Source: Novosphingobium silvae (GTDB taxonomy: Bacteria; Pseudomonadota; Alphaproteobacteria; Sphingomonadales; Sphingomonadaceae). From it: a stretch of DNA of 64,000 nucleotides. The position numbers were made by a program, and so were the translations under genes. Below are positions 26,683-35,558 of the stretch, piece after piece. The notes beneath the pieces were generated by a model that ran no database searches, was not told where the DNA came from, and was given only the letters and a program-made list of their open reading frames with translations. Location of the stretch: positions 248,001-312,000 of the forward strand of contig NZ_WVTD01000003.1 of the NCBI RefSeq assembly GCF_009856825.1, written 5' to 3'. Numbering within the stretch: the first letter of the stretch is position 1; each line of letters begins with the position of its first letter.

Positions 26683-27531
26683 CTAGGCCGCGACGGCCTC
26701 GGTCCCGGCGATCGACGTGCGGTGCATCATGCGGCCCGTGGACTTGTCGTAGGGCACTGCGCGGTGCATCGCTCCGGTGTTGTCCCAGATCACGAAGTCG
26801 CCCTGTGACCACTTGTGCCGAAGCGAGAAGGCAGGCTGCGCGGCCCATTCCTGCAGCCGGATGAGCATGGCGCGGCCCGCTGGCACCTCCATGCCGACGA
26901 TGTGGTCGGCCGTGGTACCGATGACCATCGACTTGCGGCCGGACTCGTGCGTCCAGACCAGCGGATGTTCTTTCACGAGGCCGATGCCCAGCACTTTCTC
27001 GCGGTGCTTTTCGGGGATGGCGTCGGCTATGGGGGAAAGGCTGGCTCGTACCGAATGCACCGCCTTCAGCCCCTCAAGCGCGCGCTTCTCCTCCTCGGGA
27101 AGGCCTTCATAGGCGGCATAAGTGCTGGCGAACTCGGTCTCTCCGCCCCGGTCGGGCGCGATCCGGCAGGACAGCAGCGTCGCGAAGGGCGGCGGCATGT
27201 CCACGGTGATGCCGTCCATGTGCCAGAAGAAGGTGCCGAGCACATATTCGGGCTGAGGGTTGATCTTCTCGTCCAGAGTGACCTGGTAGACGTCCTCGTC
27301 GTTGGACTGGACGTTGTTGCGCGCGGTGAGCCGCACCTTCTCGCCCATGGCGTCGGTGATCGCGAGCTGCTCCGCGTCGGTGAGGTTGGCACCAGGGAAG
27401 ACAAGCACGGTGCGCTCCTCGACCTTGGCCCGGATCGCGCGTGCCGCCTCGGGTGTGAAAAGGTCGGTACGATCGTCCCAGGCGACGCGCGAGCCGATGT
27501 GTTGCTTGATGTCTTCGAAACCCAGAGCCAT
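26683..27531 (-). CDS. TauD/TfdA-family Fe(II)/2-oxoglutarate dioxygenase
   Basis: The protein (282 residues from ATG 27531, with GAGAGG before it) has the facial triad H104, D106 (FFWHMDG) and H256 (DNTGAMHRA), plus arginines near R267-R271 for 2-oxoglutarate. Members hydroxylate taurine, phenoxyacetates, sulfonates or carnitine-type substrates; the target here cannot be read. It stands alone between a secreted protein and rplA. A perfect inverted repeat in its promoter region (27565-27585) suggests control by a local repressor. A start further upstream at 27561 is possible. Confidence 0.88.
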   Translation of the reverse strand: MALGFEDIKQHIGSRVAWDDRTDLFTPEAARAIRAKVEERTVLVFPGANLTDAEQLAITDAMGEKVRLTARNNVQSNDEDVYQVTLDEKINPQPEYVLGTFFWHMDGITVDMPPPFATLLSCRIAPDRGGETEFASTYAAYEGLPEEEKRALEGLKAVHSVRASLSPIADAIPEKHREKVLGIGLVKEHPLVWTHESGRKSMVIGTTADHIVGMEVPAGRAMLIRLQEWAAQPAFSLRHKWSQGDFVIWDNTGAMHRAVPYDKSTGRMMHRTSIAGTEAVAA

Positions 27532-27564
27532 GTGGCCGCCTCTCCCGGAGGTGTTGCTGAACAT

Positions 27565-27585
27565 GTGTACAGTGCAGACGTACAC
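27565..27585. promoter_or_regulatory. Inverted repeat, candidate operator of the dioxygenase gene
   Basis: GTGTAC, nine bases, GTACAC: a perfect 6-9-6 inverted repeat 34 bases upstream of the start codon. The size suits a dimeric TetR- or GntR-type regulator. Confidence 0.45.
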
Positions 27586-27660
27586 CGGAACACGACGCCC
27601 GTAAATGGGCCTGCCCACATCGCGGGAACACACCGCCGGGGCGGGCGCCGCGCTCATACG

Positions 27661-27691
27661 AAAAGGGCCGGAAGGTTTCCCCTCCGGCCCC
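27661..27691 (-). terminator. Rho-independent terminator after rplA
   Basis: On the minus strand GGGCCGGA and TCCGGCCC form a stem with one internal mismatch, followed by TTTT (27661-27664), 25 bases after the rplA stop codon. Confidence 0.75.
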
Positions 27692-27716
27692 GATCTCGTT
27701 CAACCGTCCTGAAGGA

Positions 27717-28418
27717 TCAGGCGCCGGTGACTTCCGTGGTGTCGATCTTCAGGCCCGGGCCCATCGACGAGGACATCGAGACCTTGCGGACATACTTGCC
27801 CTTGGCGCCCGACGGCTTTGCCTTGACGATCGCATCGACGAATGCGGTGAAGTTCTTCTGCAGGTCCTCGTCCGAGAACGACATCTTGCCGATGCCGGCG
27901 TGGATGATGCCCTGCTTTTCGACGCGGAACTCGATCTGGCCGCCCTTGGCGTCCTTCACGGCCTGCGTCACGTTGGGGGTGACGGTGCCCAGCTTCGGGT
28001 TCGGCATCAGGCCCTTGGGACCCAGCAGCTTGCCGAGGCGGCCGACGACGCCCATCATGTCCGGGGTGGCGATGATGCGGTCGTAGTCGAGGTTGCCGGC
28101 CTGCATGTCTTCCATGAGGTCTTCCGCACCGACCTTGTCGGCACCGGCGGCGAGAGCCTCGGCGGCCTTGTCACCCTTGGCGAACACGGCGACGCGCACT
28201 TCCTTGCCGGTTCCGGCGGGAAGCGAGACCATGCCGCGGACCATCTGGTCGGCGTGGCGCGGATCGACGCCCAGGTTCAGCGCGACCTCGATGGTCTCGT
28301 CGAACTTGGTGGTCTTGAGGTCACGAAGGGCCTGCAGCGCTTCGCCCACGGCGTAGAGCTTGGTGTTGTCGCCCAGCTTCTCGTTCAGCGACTTCTGCTT
28401 CTTGGTCGTCTTGGCCAT
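27717..28418 (-). CDS. rplA: 50S ribosomal protein L1
   Basis: L1 binds 23S rRNA in the L1 stalk and in many bacteria represses its own operon. The 233-residue product begins [15 protein letters not shown] and has the L1 core with [18 protein letters not shown]. It starts four bases after the rplK stop codon, so the two are one operon. Feedback regulation by L1 binding to the rplK leader is typical but was not traced here. Confidence 0.97.
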   Translation of the reverse strand: MAKTTKKQKSLNEKLGDNTKLYAVGEALQALRDLKTTKFDETIEVALNLGVDPRHADQMVRGMVSLPAGTGKEVRVAVFAKGDKAAEALAAGADKVGAEDLMEDMQAGNLDYDRIIATPDMMGVVGRLGKLLGPKGLMPNPKLGTVTPNVTQAVKDAKGGQIEFRVEKQGIIHAGIGKMSFSDEDLQKNFTAFVDAIVKAKPSGAKGKYVRKVSMSSSMGPGLKIDTTEVTGA

Positions 28419-28422
28419 GTTC

Positions 28423-28854
28423 TCAGCCCTCCACCACTTCGAGGCCCATCGCGCGAGCGGAGCCTTCGATGATCTTCGTTGCCGCTTCAATGTCGTTGGC
28501 ATTGAGGTCGGGCATCTTGACCTGGGCGATCTCGGACAGCTGCGAGCGCTTGATCGTTCCGGCAGAAACCTTGCCCGGCTCCTTCGAACCCGACTTGAGA
28601 CCGGCAGCCTTCTTGATCAGGAAGGTGGCGGGCGGCGTCTTGGTGACGAAGGTGAAGCTGCGGTCGGCGTAGACGGTGATGATGGTCGGGATCGGCATGC
28701 CGTTCTCGAGCTCCTGCGTCGACGCGTTGAACGCCTTGCAGAATTCCATGATGTTCACGCCGCGCTGACCCAGCGCCGGACCGATCGGCGGCGAGGGGTT
28801 GGCCTTGCCGGCCGGCACCTGCAGCTTGATGTAACCAGTAATCTTCTTGGCCAT
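28423..28854 (-). CDS. rplK: 50S ribosomal protein L11
   Basis: L11 forms the base of the GTPase-associated stalk and is needed for RelA activation. The 143-residue protein starts [25 protein letters not shown] and has the [22 protein letters not shown] signature. GGAGT lies upstream of ATG 28854. Unusually, the gene just upstream is an acyltransferase rather than nusG. Confidence 0.97.
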   Translation of the reverse strand: MAKKITGYIKLQVPAGKANPSPPIGPALGQRGVNIMEFCKAFNASTQELENGMPIPTIITVYADRSFTFVTKTPPATFLIKKAAGLKSGSKEPGKVSAGTIKRSQLSEIAQVKMPDLNANDIEAATKIIEGSARAMGLEVVEG

Positions 28855-29045
28855 GGGGCCACTCCTTTTCACACTGTCGCGCCGGGCGATGGAACTACCG
28901 GACCGACGCTCATGTCTAGCGGTCAACGGGCTGCAAGAGCCCTCCCGCAGGGAATCGAACGGGCCGAAAGCCAGTCCGAAGGGGGCGCCCCTATAGGAAA
29001 GCGCCGCAAAAGGGAAGCGCGTTTCGCAAGGCCGTCAGGGAGCCC

Positions 29046-30161
29046 TCAGGCGAGCCCGGCGTCCATGCTCCCGCGTCGCTCCCACCCTGCGCGGATGGCT
29101 CGGCGCGCGGGCAGTTCGAAGCGGCGATAGGCAAGATCGCTCAGCAGTAGGACAAGCGCTGTGTAGGCAAGGACGAGCGCTGCCGCCTGCGCGCCGCCCG
29201 CCGCGCCCTGGATCGAAGGCAGGAACACCAGCAGCACCGGAAAGTGGATGAGGTAGATCGCATAGCTGCGGTCGCCCAGCCACAGCATCGGGGCGCTTGC
29301 CACGGCGGGCATCCGCAATGCGAGGCACAGGGCGCAGGGCCAGGCCAGCAGCGTGATAGGCGGGATTGAGCTGCCCTGCCCCATGTCGATGGCGAGCCCG
29401 CCCGCCAGCCCCAGGACCAGCAACGCGGCCGGGACTTTCGCCAGGGCGGCGCGCCAACGCCATAGCGCCTGGCCCACGAAGAAGCCCAGCACTCCGCGCG
29501 GCAGGCTGTCGAACATCCTCGGCCCGCCGGGAAGTCCGCGCAGCACGAAATGCGCAAGGGCCAGCGCGATCGCCCCTGCCGTCACCCAGCGCAGGATCCG
29601 ATCCCCCCGGACGGCGGCCAGCACGAAGACGATGTAGCATACGATTTCTACCGAGATCGACCAGGACGGCGCGTTGAACGTATGGCTCACCTCGCCCACG
29701 AACCCCTGCAGCATGAACAGGTGGCCCAGGAACGCGAGGGCGGTGTTGTCGTCCGCCCCGGCGAACATGGCGGCCGACACCAGCAGCATCAGCAGGTGCA
29801 ACGGGTAGAGCCGCGCGACCCGGGCCACCGCGAAGCCAGTCATGTCTTCCCGGCGCAGCCCCCCGCGTGCAAGGTAGACATGCGCGAAGATATACCCAGA
29901 AATGACGAAGAAGAGGTCGACGAAGGTCCAGCCCCATTCGCGCAGCCATCGCAGCGGCAGCGGCGGGTCGCCCGACATCAGCGCGTCGGCCTTGAGCAGC
30001 GGATGGTACAGGAACGCGACGCCGCACGCCGCCACGCCCCGCAACCCGTCTAGCGCGCCAAGCCGCGGAGCGCCAAGCCGGGGTGCGCCAAGAGGGGGCG
30101 CGGCATGTCCCCGCGCATCCCCGCCGTTTTCGCCGCCTGCCTGATGTCTGGCCTTGATCAT
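29046..30161 (-). CDS. Acyltransferase family 3 integral membrane protein
   Basis: The 371-residue protein has the ALDGLRGVAACGVAFLYH start, about ten hydrophobic segments, R-x10-H type motif VARLYPLH and PSWSISVE that mark acyltransferase-3 (OafA/NodX-like) enzymes, which O-acylate sugars or membrane glycolipids. The N-terminus carries three tandem copies of GAPxLGAP-like sequence, encoded by direct repeats around 30056-30100. It lies between nusG and rplK, which are normally adjacent, on the same strand. The acceptor substrate is unknown. Confidence 0.86.
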   Translation of the reverse strand: MIKARHQAGGENGGDARGHAAPPLGAPRLGAPRLGALDGLRGVAACGVAFLYHPLLKADALMSGDPPLPLRWLREWGWTFVDLFFVISGYIFAHVYLARGGLRREDMTGFAVARVARLYPLHLLMLLVSAAMFAGADDNTALAFLGHLFMLQGFVGEVSHTFNAPSWSISVEIVCYIVFVLAAVRGDRILRWVTAGAIALALAHFVLRGLPGGPRMFDSLPRGVLGFFVGQALWRWRAALAKVPAALLVLGLAGGLAIDMGQGSSIPPITLLAWPCALCLALRMPAVASAPMLWLGDRSYAIYLIHFPVLLVFLPSIQGAAGGAQAAALVLAYTALVLLLSDLAYRRFELPARRAIRAGWERRGSMDAGLA

Positions 30162-30314
30162 GCGCCCGGCTTGCCACGCCAGTGGTTAACACCGCGCTTC
30201 TCCCGCGCCGATGCGGAGCGTTCGAGGAAGGCAAGCGCAGGCCAGGACTGGCGCCCAAACGCAAACCGCCCCGCGAGCCGGGTGGGCTAGCGAGGCGGTT
30301 CAAAGGCCGAAACT

Positions 30315-30331
30315 GCCGGGAAAGTCCCGGC
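30315..30331 (-). terminator. Short stem-loop after nusG
   Basis: GCCGGGA and TCCCGGC pair perfectly around AAG, ten bases after the nusG stop codon. On the minus strand AGTTTCGG follows, so termination is possibly weak. Confidence 0.4.
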
Positions 30332-30340
30332 GCCGAGCGC

Positions 30341-30877
30341 TTACTTGCTGAGTTCGACGTGCTCGAACTCAAGCTCGACCGGCGTTGCGCGGCCGAAGAT
30401 CGAGACCGCCACCTTGACGCGGTTCTTGTCGAAGTCGAGCTCTTCCACGATGCCGTTGAAGCTGGCGAAGGGCCCGTCGAGGACCTTCACCGAATCGCCG
30501 ATCTCGTAGTCGATGTTGACGGTCTTGCGCGGGGTTGCGGCGGCGGCCTCGGCAGCGCCGAAGTAGCGCGCGGCCTCGCTCTCGCTGATGGCCTGCGGCT
30601 TGCCGCTTGATCCCAGGAAGCCCGTGACCTTGGGCGTGTTCTTGACGAGGTGGTAGACGTCGTCGTTCAGGTGCAGCTTGGCGAGGACGTAGCCGGGCAT
30701 CGTCTTGCGCTCGACCTGAACCTTCTTGCCGCGCTTCACCTCGGTGATGGTCTCGGCGGGGACCTGCACGTCCTCGACGAGCTGCGAGAGACCCATGCGC
30801 TCGGCTTCCGAGAGGATGGATTCCTTCACCTTGTTCTCGAAGCCGGAGTAGGCGTGGATGATGTACCAGCGGGCCAT
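30341..30877 (-). CDS. nusG: Transcription termination/antitermination protein NusG
   Basis: NusG bridges RNA polymerase with Rho or ribosomal protein S10. The 178-residue protein shows the NGN domain (RWYIIHAYSGFENKVKESI) and the KOW motif (VKVLDGPFASFNGIVEELD). It follows secE by 22 bases, the standard secE-nusG operon. Confidence 0.97.
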   Translation of the reverse strand: MARWYIIHAYSGFENKVKESILSEAERMGLSQLVEDVQVPAETITEVKRGKKVQVERKTMPGYVLAKLHLNDDVYHLVKNTPKVTGFLGSSGKPQAISESEAARYFGAAEAAAATPRKTVNIDYEIGDSVKVLDGPFASFNGIVEELDFDKNRVKVAVSIFGRATPVELEFEHVELSK

Positions 30878-30899
30878 TTTAGTCTCTTGTCCTAGATGA

Positions 30900-31094
30900 T
30901 CACAGCAGCGACAGCAGCGAGCTGACGATCCAGCCGAACAGCGCGTCCACGCCGAGGAAGAACGTCGCGAGCAGCACAGTCATGATGCCGACGAAGATCG
31001 CCGTCGTCACCGTCTCCTGGCGCGAGGGCCAGTGGATCTTGCGCGCTTCCACCTGGACCTGGCGCATGAATTCGCCGGGAGTAGTCTTGGCCAT
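30900..31094 (-). CDS. secE: Preprotein translocase subunit SecE
   Basis: SecE is the essential clamp of the SecYEG channel. The 64-residue product has the amphipathic helix with VQVEARKIHWPSRQET and a single C-terminal membrane segment, the short one-TM form usual in alphaproteobacteria. It precedes nusG. Confidence 0.96.
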   Translation of the reverse strand: MAKTTPGEFMRQVQVEARKIHWPSRQETVTTAIFVGIMTVLLATFFLGVDALFGWIVSSLLSLL

Positions 31095-31239
31095 CTTTAC
31101 GTCGCTCTCTCGTCGCTTGCCGATGCCCGGGGGAGGTCCGGGCGCGAAATTCTCGTGTCTTCCGGCTAGGGGCCATCGCCGCCCCGACCGAGGTCGGGAG
31201 GGGCTTCAGAAAGTCCGCTTGTCGGAAGGAAACCGCGAC

Positions 31240-32778
31240 TTAGCTTCCGTCGGCCGGATTTGCAAGGTCCACCACGTTCGGCAGCCGCGCGAGGAAAGAG
31301 TTGGGCGTGGAGTAGACGACGTGCGCCCCGTCCGGAATGCCGACCGGCCGCTTGTCGCCGATGTACCAGAGGTAGTCGGCATGGCGCGCGGGCTTGAACT
31401 TGCGCAGGTCGATCCGCTGGCGGGGCGAATAGAGGATGCGCTGAGTGGGATCGTTGAAGCGATAGCGCGTCTCGCGCATCGAAAGCATGTGGACGTCGGG
31501 CAGCGCGAAGTTCGAGTTCTCCATCGAACTGCGGCGCACCACCGCCATCGAACCGAAATGCTCGAACGGGCCGAAGAGCCATTGCGTGCGCGGGATGCCC
31601 ACGGCGGTGGCCACGCGCGCGCCTTCGGGCACGTGGTCGAGCGCGCCGATCATCTGGCGCGCGACCTGCGCGTCCTGGTACCACACCACGCTCGTCACCG
31701 CGATGCGCGAGGTGAACAGCAGGCCGGCAAGCGCCAGACCCCAGCGCGGCACCGGCCAGTCGATCGCGAGGCAGGCGACCAGCAGCGCGGCCGTGCTCAG
31801 GCGATAGTCGGCATAGTCGCCGCCGAAGATCTGGCGAGGCACGACAAGGGTCAGGATCAGCAGGATCAGCGCCGCCCAGCCCACCCGTCCATCGAAGCGG
31901 CGCAGCGCCAGCGCGGCCACGAGGACCGCCAGCACGAGGCACAGGCTGGTGATGTCGAACACCTGGTCGTAGCTGCGCATCGCCTTGTAGAGAATGCTCC
32001 ACTTGTACTCCAGGACGCCCCAGCGTCCGTACGAGACCTTGGAGTTCGCGCCCATGCCCAGCAGCATCGGCAGAAGCGGGAAGACCAGCGGCCAGGGCTT
32101 GAGGAAGGGACGCCAGTCGAGCCACGAGCGGCGGCGCGACCATTCGTAGCCGAACACCAGGACGCCCATCACGCCCCAGCCCGAGACGTGGCAGATCCAC
32201 ACCACGAAGCCGACCGGCACCATCGCCGCCCAGCGCCAGCGCCAGCCCTCCAGCCGCACCCAGCCCGCGAAGGCGAAGAGCGCGAAGGCGACCGACAGCG
32301 AATAGTTGAGGAAGCCCATCAGGAACGAGGGCGACCAGATCATCGCGAAAGCCAGGATCGCGCCCACGCCCACCCGCTTCCTGAGGCTCCACTCGACCGC
32401 CATGATCGCCATGCCGGTCAGGAAGGGAATGGCCGCGACGATGAAGCGCCCCGCCTCCTCCAGGCCCAGCAGCGGGGTGAGCGGCACCATCAGCAGCTCG
32501 GCGCCAAGGTTGCCGGTCCACTCCCATTTGAACAGGAAGTAGCGGGTCAGGAACGGATCGTGCCCATGATCGAGCATGATCTTGTATCCCGCGAGGTGCG
32601 AGGGATAGTCGGTCATCTGCGGGGTCCAGGCGACCAGCACGGGGAGCATCGCCAGGCACGAGAGCACGAAGCCCAGCCATGCCGCCTCATGACGGGTCCG
32701 GCGGTAGGCCTCGCTTGTGCGGAAACGGCTCTCGCCGGAATGCGGCGGCTCGGCTTCAGGATGCGCGCTGGCGTGCAT
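31240..32778 (-). CDS. Large polytopic membrane protein of unknown function
   Basis: From ATG 32778 the protein has 512 residues and about ten to twelve hydrophobic segments, beginning with a cytosolic N-terminus and a first membrane helix near WLGFVLSCLAMLPVLVAW, followed by a loop TPQMTDYPSHLAGYK. A DYPSHL-type loop acidic residue and a soluble C-terminal region of about 120 residues recall GT-C glycosyltransferases (polyprenyl-phosphate sugar users), but no motif is decisive. The frame is open upstream of 32778 without plausible sequence. It is separated from secE by 145 bases. Confidence 0.75.
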   Translation of the reverse strand: MHASAHPEAEPPHSGESRFRTSEAYRRTRHEAAWLGFVLSCLAMLPVLVAWTPQMTDYPSHLAGYKIMLDHGHDPFLTRYFLFKWEWTGNLGAELLMVPLTPLLGLEEAGRFIVAAIPFLTGMAIMAVEWSLRKRVGVGAILAFAMIWSPSFLMGFLNYSLSVAFALFAFAGWVRLEGWRWRWAAMVPVGFVVWICHVSGWGVMGVLVFGYEWSRRRSWLDWRPFLKPWPLVFPLLPMLLGMGANSKVSYGRWGVLEYKWSILYKAMRSYDQVFDITSLCLVLAVLVAALALRRFDGRVGWAALILLILTLVVPRQIFGGDYADYRLSTAALLVACLAIDWPVPRWGLALAGLLFTSRIAVTSVVWYQDAQVARQMIGALDHVPEGARVATAVGIPRTQWLFGPFEHFGSMAVVRRSSMENSNFALPDVHMLSMRETRYRFNDPTQRILYSPRQRIDLRKFKPARHADYLWYIGDKRPVGIPDGAHVVYSTPNSFLARLPNVVDLANPADGS

Positions 32779-33000
32779 GTACGACTGGATCTTTCCCGCT
32801 GTGCCCGATCCGGCAGACGCGACGCAAACGACCTGGCCGCGTCCGAATCGGCGGACGGGTTCTCCTAGTCCGCGCGAGGCAATTGGCAAGGCGCGCGATG
32901 CTAGCGACGCCCGTTGCCCGCCGCAATCCACCCGCGGGATCGACAGCGACCCACCCGGATGTGCCCCGAAGGGGCGATTATCGCGATCTTGTGAAAATGC

Positions 33001-33076
33001 TGGCAGGAGTGGAGGGACTCGAACCCACGGCCCTCGGTTTTGGAGACCGATGCTCTACCAACTGAGCTACACTCCT
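33001..33076 (-). tRNA. tRNA-Trp (anticodon CCA)
   Basis: A 76-nt cloverleaf on the minus strand with acceptor AGGAGTG/CACTCCT, discriminator G and encoded CCA. The anticodon loop CTCCAAA between TCGGT and ACCGA gives CCA. Closeness to secE-nusG matches the frequent tRNA-Trp-secE-nusG order. Confidence 0.97.
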
Positions 33077-33223
33077 GCGGGCGGAGGTGCCTCTAGATGG
33101 GCCGGCTGCGGATTACAAGCGGCGATTGCAACATTCCTGACAGAGGTGCTCAGGCCAGATGCTGACCAGCCCCATTTCCCCTTGTCGCCCGCCTCTGCTA
33201 CGAGCTGCTCTTTCGCCAGGGAC

Positions 33224-34093
33224 ATGACCGTGCACGCCCCCCGATCCGAACCGATCATCGAGCCTGAGCTCCTGATGCTGGCCTATCGCAGCGGGATCTT
33301 CCCGATGGCGGACAGCCGCGAGGATCCCGAGATCTTCTGGATCGAGCCGCGCCTGCGCGCCATCCTGCCGCTGGACGGCCTCCACGTCTCGCACTCGCTG
33401 GCCAGGAACCTGCGCCGCGAGCGATTCACCGTCACGTGCAACCGCGCCTTTTCGCAAGTCATGGACGCCTGCGCCGCCCCGCGCCGCGTGCGCGAGGGAG
33501 ACGAAGGCGGAAGCTGGATCAGCCATCGCATCCAGGCAAGCTACGAGAACCTTCATTTCCTCGGCCACGCGCACTCGGTCGAGGTGTGGCAGGGCGAAGG
33601 CAGCGACCGCGAACTGGTGGGCGGGCTCTACGGCGTGGGGTTCGACCGTGTGTTCTGCGGCGAATCGATGTTTTCGCGCGCCAGTGATTCGTCGAAAGTG
33701 GCGCTGGCCTGGCTCGTCGCGGCGCTGCGACGCGGCGGCGCCAGCCTGCTCGACTGCCAGTTCATGACCCCCCATCTCGCCTCGCTCGGCGCAGTGGAGA
33801 TGCCGCAGAAGCGCTATCTGGCCCTGCTGCGCCAGGCCCAGGCAGAGCCCGTGCGCCGCCCGGCTCAGTTCGCCAGCGGCTCCTCGACCGGTTCCGGATC
33901 GGCGTCCACGGCGGGAGGTGGTGGAGCGGATGGCGCGCCAGCGGACGGCGTGGCCGCCGGCGAAGGTGTAGCGGCGGGCGAGGTGCTGGCGCTGCCCGAT
34001 GCCTTTGCCGCCCTGCTCGCCGATGCCGCGTCCTGCGGGCTCGCTTCCTCGCCGGGGAAGCTCATCGCACAGGCCTTCACCCAGACGTCATAG
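33224..34093 (+). CDS. aat: Leucyl/phenylalanyl-tRNA-protein transferase, with C-terminal extension
   Basis: Aat adds Leu or Phe to N-terminal Arg/Lys of proteins, marking them for ClpAP. The core (residues 1-216) has LAYRSGIFPMAD, WISHRIQASYENLHFLGHAHSVE, GGLYGV and the C-terminal QFMTPHLASLGA. At 289 residues the protein is about 70 longer than usual: residues 214-289 are Gly/Ala/Ser-rich and are encoded antisense to the end of the DUF2155 gene (overlap 33865-34093). The extension may be read-through after loss of the ancestral stop codon. The ATG at 33224 follows AGGGAC. Confidence 0.92.
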   Translation: MTVHAPRSEPIIEPELLMLAYRSGIFPMADSREDPEIFWIEPRLRAILPLDGLHVSHSLARNLRRERFTVTCNRAFSQVMDACAAPRRVREGDEGGSWISHRIQASYENLHFLGHAHSVEVWQGEGSDRELVGGLYGVGFDRVFCGESMFSRASDSSKVALAWLVAALRRGGASLLDCQFMTPHLASLGAVEMPQKRYLALLRQAQAEPVRRPAQFASGSSTGSGSASTAGGGGADGAPADGVAAGEGVAAGEVLALPDAFAALLADAASCGLASSPGKLIAQAFTQTS

Positions 34094-34545
34094 ACCGGGT
34101 GCTCGACCACGTTGACCGACGGGTTGTTCTTGAACAGCCAACCCGAGAACACCTTGCGCCACGCCAGTTTCTCGGCCGTGGTGCGCCGCTCCTCGACGAA
34201 CACCTGGACGAAGGCGCCCTCCTCCTGCGGCCGCTCCCAGGGAAGCGACTTCTCGCACGTGGCGACCTTGACGACGAGGTTGCCCAGCCGGCGCGATTCG
34301 CCCGGCTTCATAATCAGGTCCTGCGTAAGGTTGTTGCGCTTGTTCAGCACGCCAAGCGTGACCACGCGGTCCTTGTTGGGCGTGCCGACCTGCTGCCCGC
34401 GGGCGGCCTGCGCAGGACCTGCCTGCATACCGGCGATGACGTCCGGAACCCCGGTGTCCTGCGCTTCGGGCTCAGGCTCGCCGGTTCCGCAGGCGGCGAG
34501 CGCCGCAGACGCGGACAGCGCGAGGAAAGCCCGCCTCCGAATCAT
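33865..34545 (-). CDS. DUF2155 family lipoprotein
   Basis: A signal peptide with lipobox LAAC (C19) is followed by the DUF2155 domain (about 60-165), including ATCEKSLPWERPQEEGAF and KVFSGWLFKNNPSVNVVEHP. The family is nearly confined to alphaproteobacteria and its function is unknown. After residue 165 comes a 60-residue Ala/Pro/Ser tail with ATPSPAATPS repeats, encoded opposite the aat extension. It starts ten bases after the NDUFA12-like gene, so they form an operon. Confidence 0.87.
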   Translation of the reverse strand: MIRRRAFLALSASAALAACGTGEPEPEAQDTGVPDVIAGMQAGPAQAARGQQVGTPNKDRVVTLGVLNKRNNLTQDLIMKPGESRRLGNLVVKVATCEKSLPWERPQEEGAFVQVFVEERRTTAEKLAWRKVFSGWLFKNNPSVNVVEHPVYDVWVKACAMSFPGEEASPQDAASASRAAKASGSASTSPAATPSPAATPSAGAPSAPPPPAVDADPEPVEEPLAN

Positions 34546-34555
34546 TCCCGGTGCC

Positions 34556-34963
34556 TCAGGCGTCCGGGGACCAGGCTTCGTAGTCGCCGGTAGCGGCGGC
34601 GCGCACGCCGCCCCGCTCCAGCGCGCCCTGCGGACGGTAGGCCTTCCCGGTTCCGGTGGCGTTGGGCGTATAGTCCACTTCCCAGATGCGCGGGGCCGGC
34701 AGGTGGCTTTCGGGAACGCCGTCGTACGAGTGGTGCAGCCAGCCGTGCCATTCGGACGGCACGTTGCTGGCATCGTTGGCCCCTGCGTAGATCACCCAGC
34801 GGCGCTCGTAGCCTTCGGTGGTGACGGCCTTCTTGTTCTTGGAGCGGTAATACTTGTTACCTTGCGCGTCGGTGCCGACGTGCTCGCCGTTGCGCGAGCT
34901 CCAGAGCGAGGTGCCGATGGTGGCGCCGTCCCACCAGGTGAAGATCTTGGACAGGATTCCCAT
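34556..34963 (-). CDS. NADH:ubiquinone oxidoreductase subunit NDUFA12 (17.2 kDa type)
   Basis: The 135-residue protein matches the alphaproteobacterial homologue of mitochondrial complex I accessory subunit NDUFA12: FTWWDGATIGTSLWS, GNKYYRSK, RRWVIYAG and PSEWHGWLHHSYD. It attaches peripherally to complex I. Its presence is a good marker of an alphaproteobacterium. It is cotranscribed with the DUF2155 gene. Confidence 0.92.
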   Translation of the reverse strand: MGILSKIFTWWDGATIGTSLWSSRNGEHVGTDAQGNKYYRSKNKKAVTTEGYERRWVIYAGANDASNVPSEWHGWLHHSYDGVPESHLPAPRIWEVDYTPNATGTGKAYRPQGALERGGVRAAATGDYEAWSPDA

Positions 34964-35048
34964 GTGCGGCGCACTAGCCTTTATGCCCCCCGGAAGGCAA
35001 GCGCATTGAGGCCCGCGCGGGGCGAGATATCCGCCGCCGCGCCTGCCC

Positions 35049-35558
35049 TTACCAGCTGACCTTGTCGCCCGGCTTGATGCCGAGCTGCGCCGCGCGGCCG
35101 CCGTTCAGCTCCAGGACCGCAGACGTGACACCCGTCGAGGACACCGGACTCTCGTCATAAGGCTGGGCATTGGCGGCGATGTTGAGGATGCGGTGGTCGG
35201 TGCCAACGAAGATGATGTCGAGCGGGATCACGGTGTTGCGCATCCAGAACGAGGCGGGACGCGGCGGCTTGTTCACGAAGACCATGCCCTCGTCCGCACC
35301 CATCTGCGTGCGGAACATCAGGCCCTTCGCCTGCTCCTGCGGCGTGGTCGCGACCTCTACCCGGAAGGCATGCGTTCCGTTCGCCGACTTCACGCTGAGC
35401 GGGATGATCGCGAGGCCCGATTCGGGATGGCGCGCGGCCGATGCCGACGACTTCGCGGAGGGCTTGGCGTCAGCGGGCGCGCCGCCCTGCGAGCAGGCTG
35501 CGAAGGCGAGCAGCACGGCGGCCGCAAGGCCCGTGCGGGAAGTATGGGTAAGGCGCAA
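35049..35558 (-). CDS. DUF192 family lipoprotein
   Basis: The signal peptide ends in the lipobox AFAAC (C22). The remaining protein carries DUF192: PQEQAKGLMFRTQMGADEGM and ASFWMRNTVIPLDIIFVG. Function unknown; some members are predicted to bind small ligands in the periplasm. The start codon is TTG at 35558, immediately after the recX stop codon, with GGAG eight bases upstream, so it depends on recX translation. Total length 169 residues. Confidence 0.87.
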   Translation of the reverse strand: MRLTHTSRTGLAAAVLLAFAACSQGGAPADAKPSAKSSASAARHPESGLAIIPLSVKSANGTHAFRVEVATTPQEQAKGLMFRTQMGADEGMVFVNKPPRPASFWMRNTVIPLDIIFVGTDHRILNIAANAQPYDESPVSSTGVTSAVLELNGGRAAQLGIKPGDKVSW

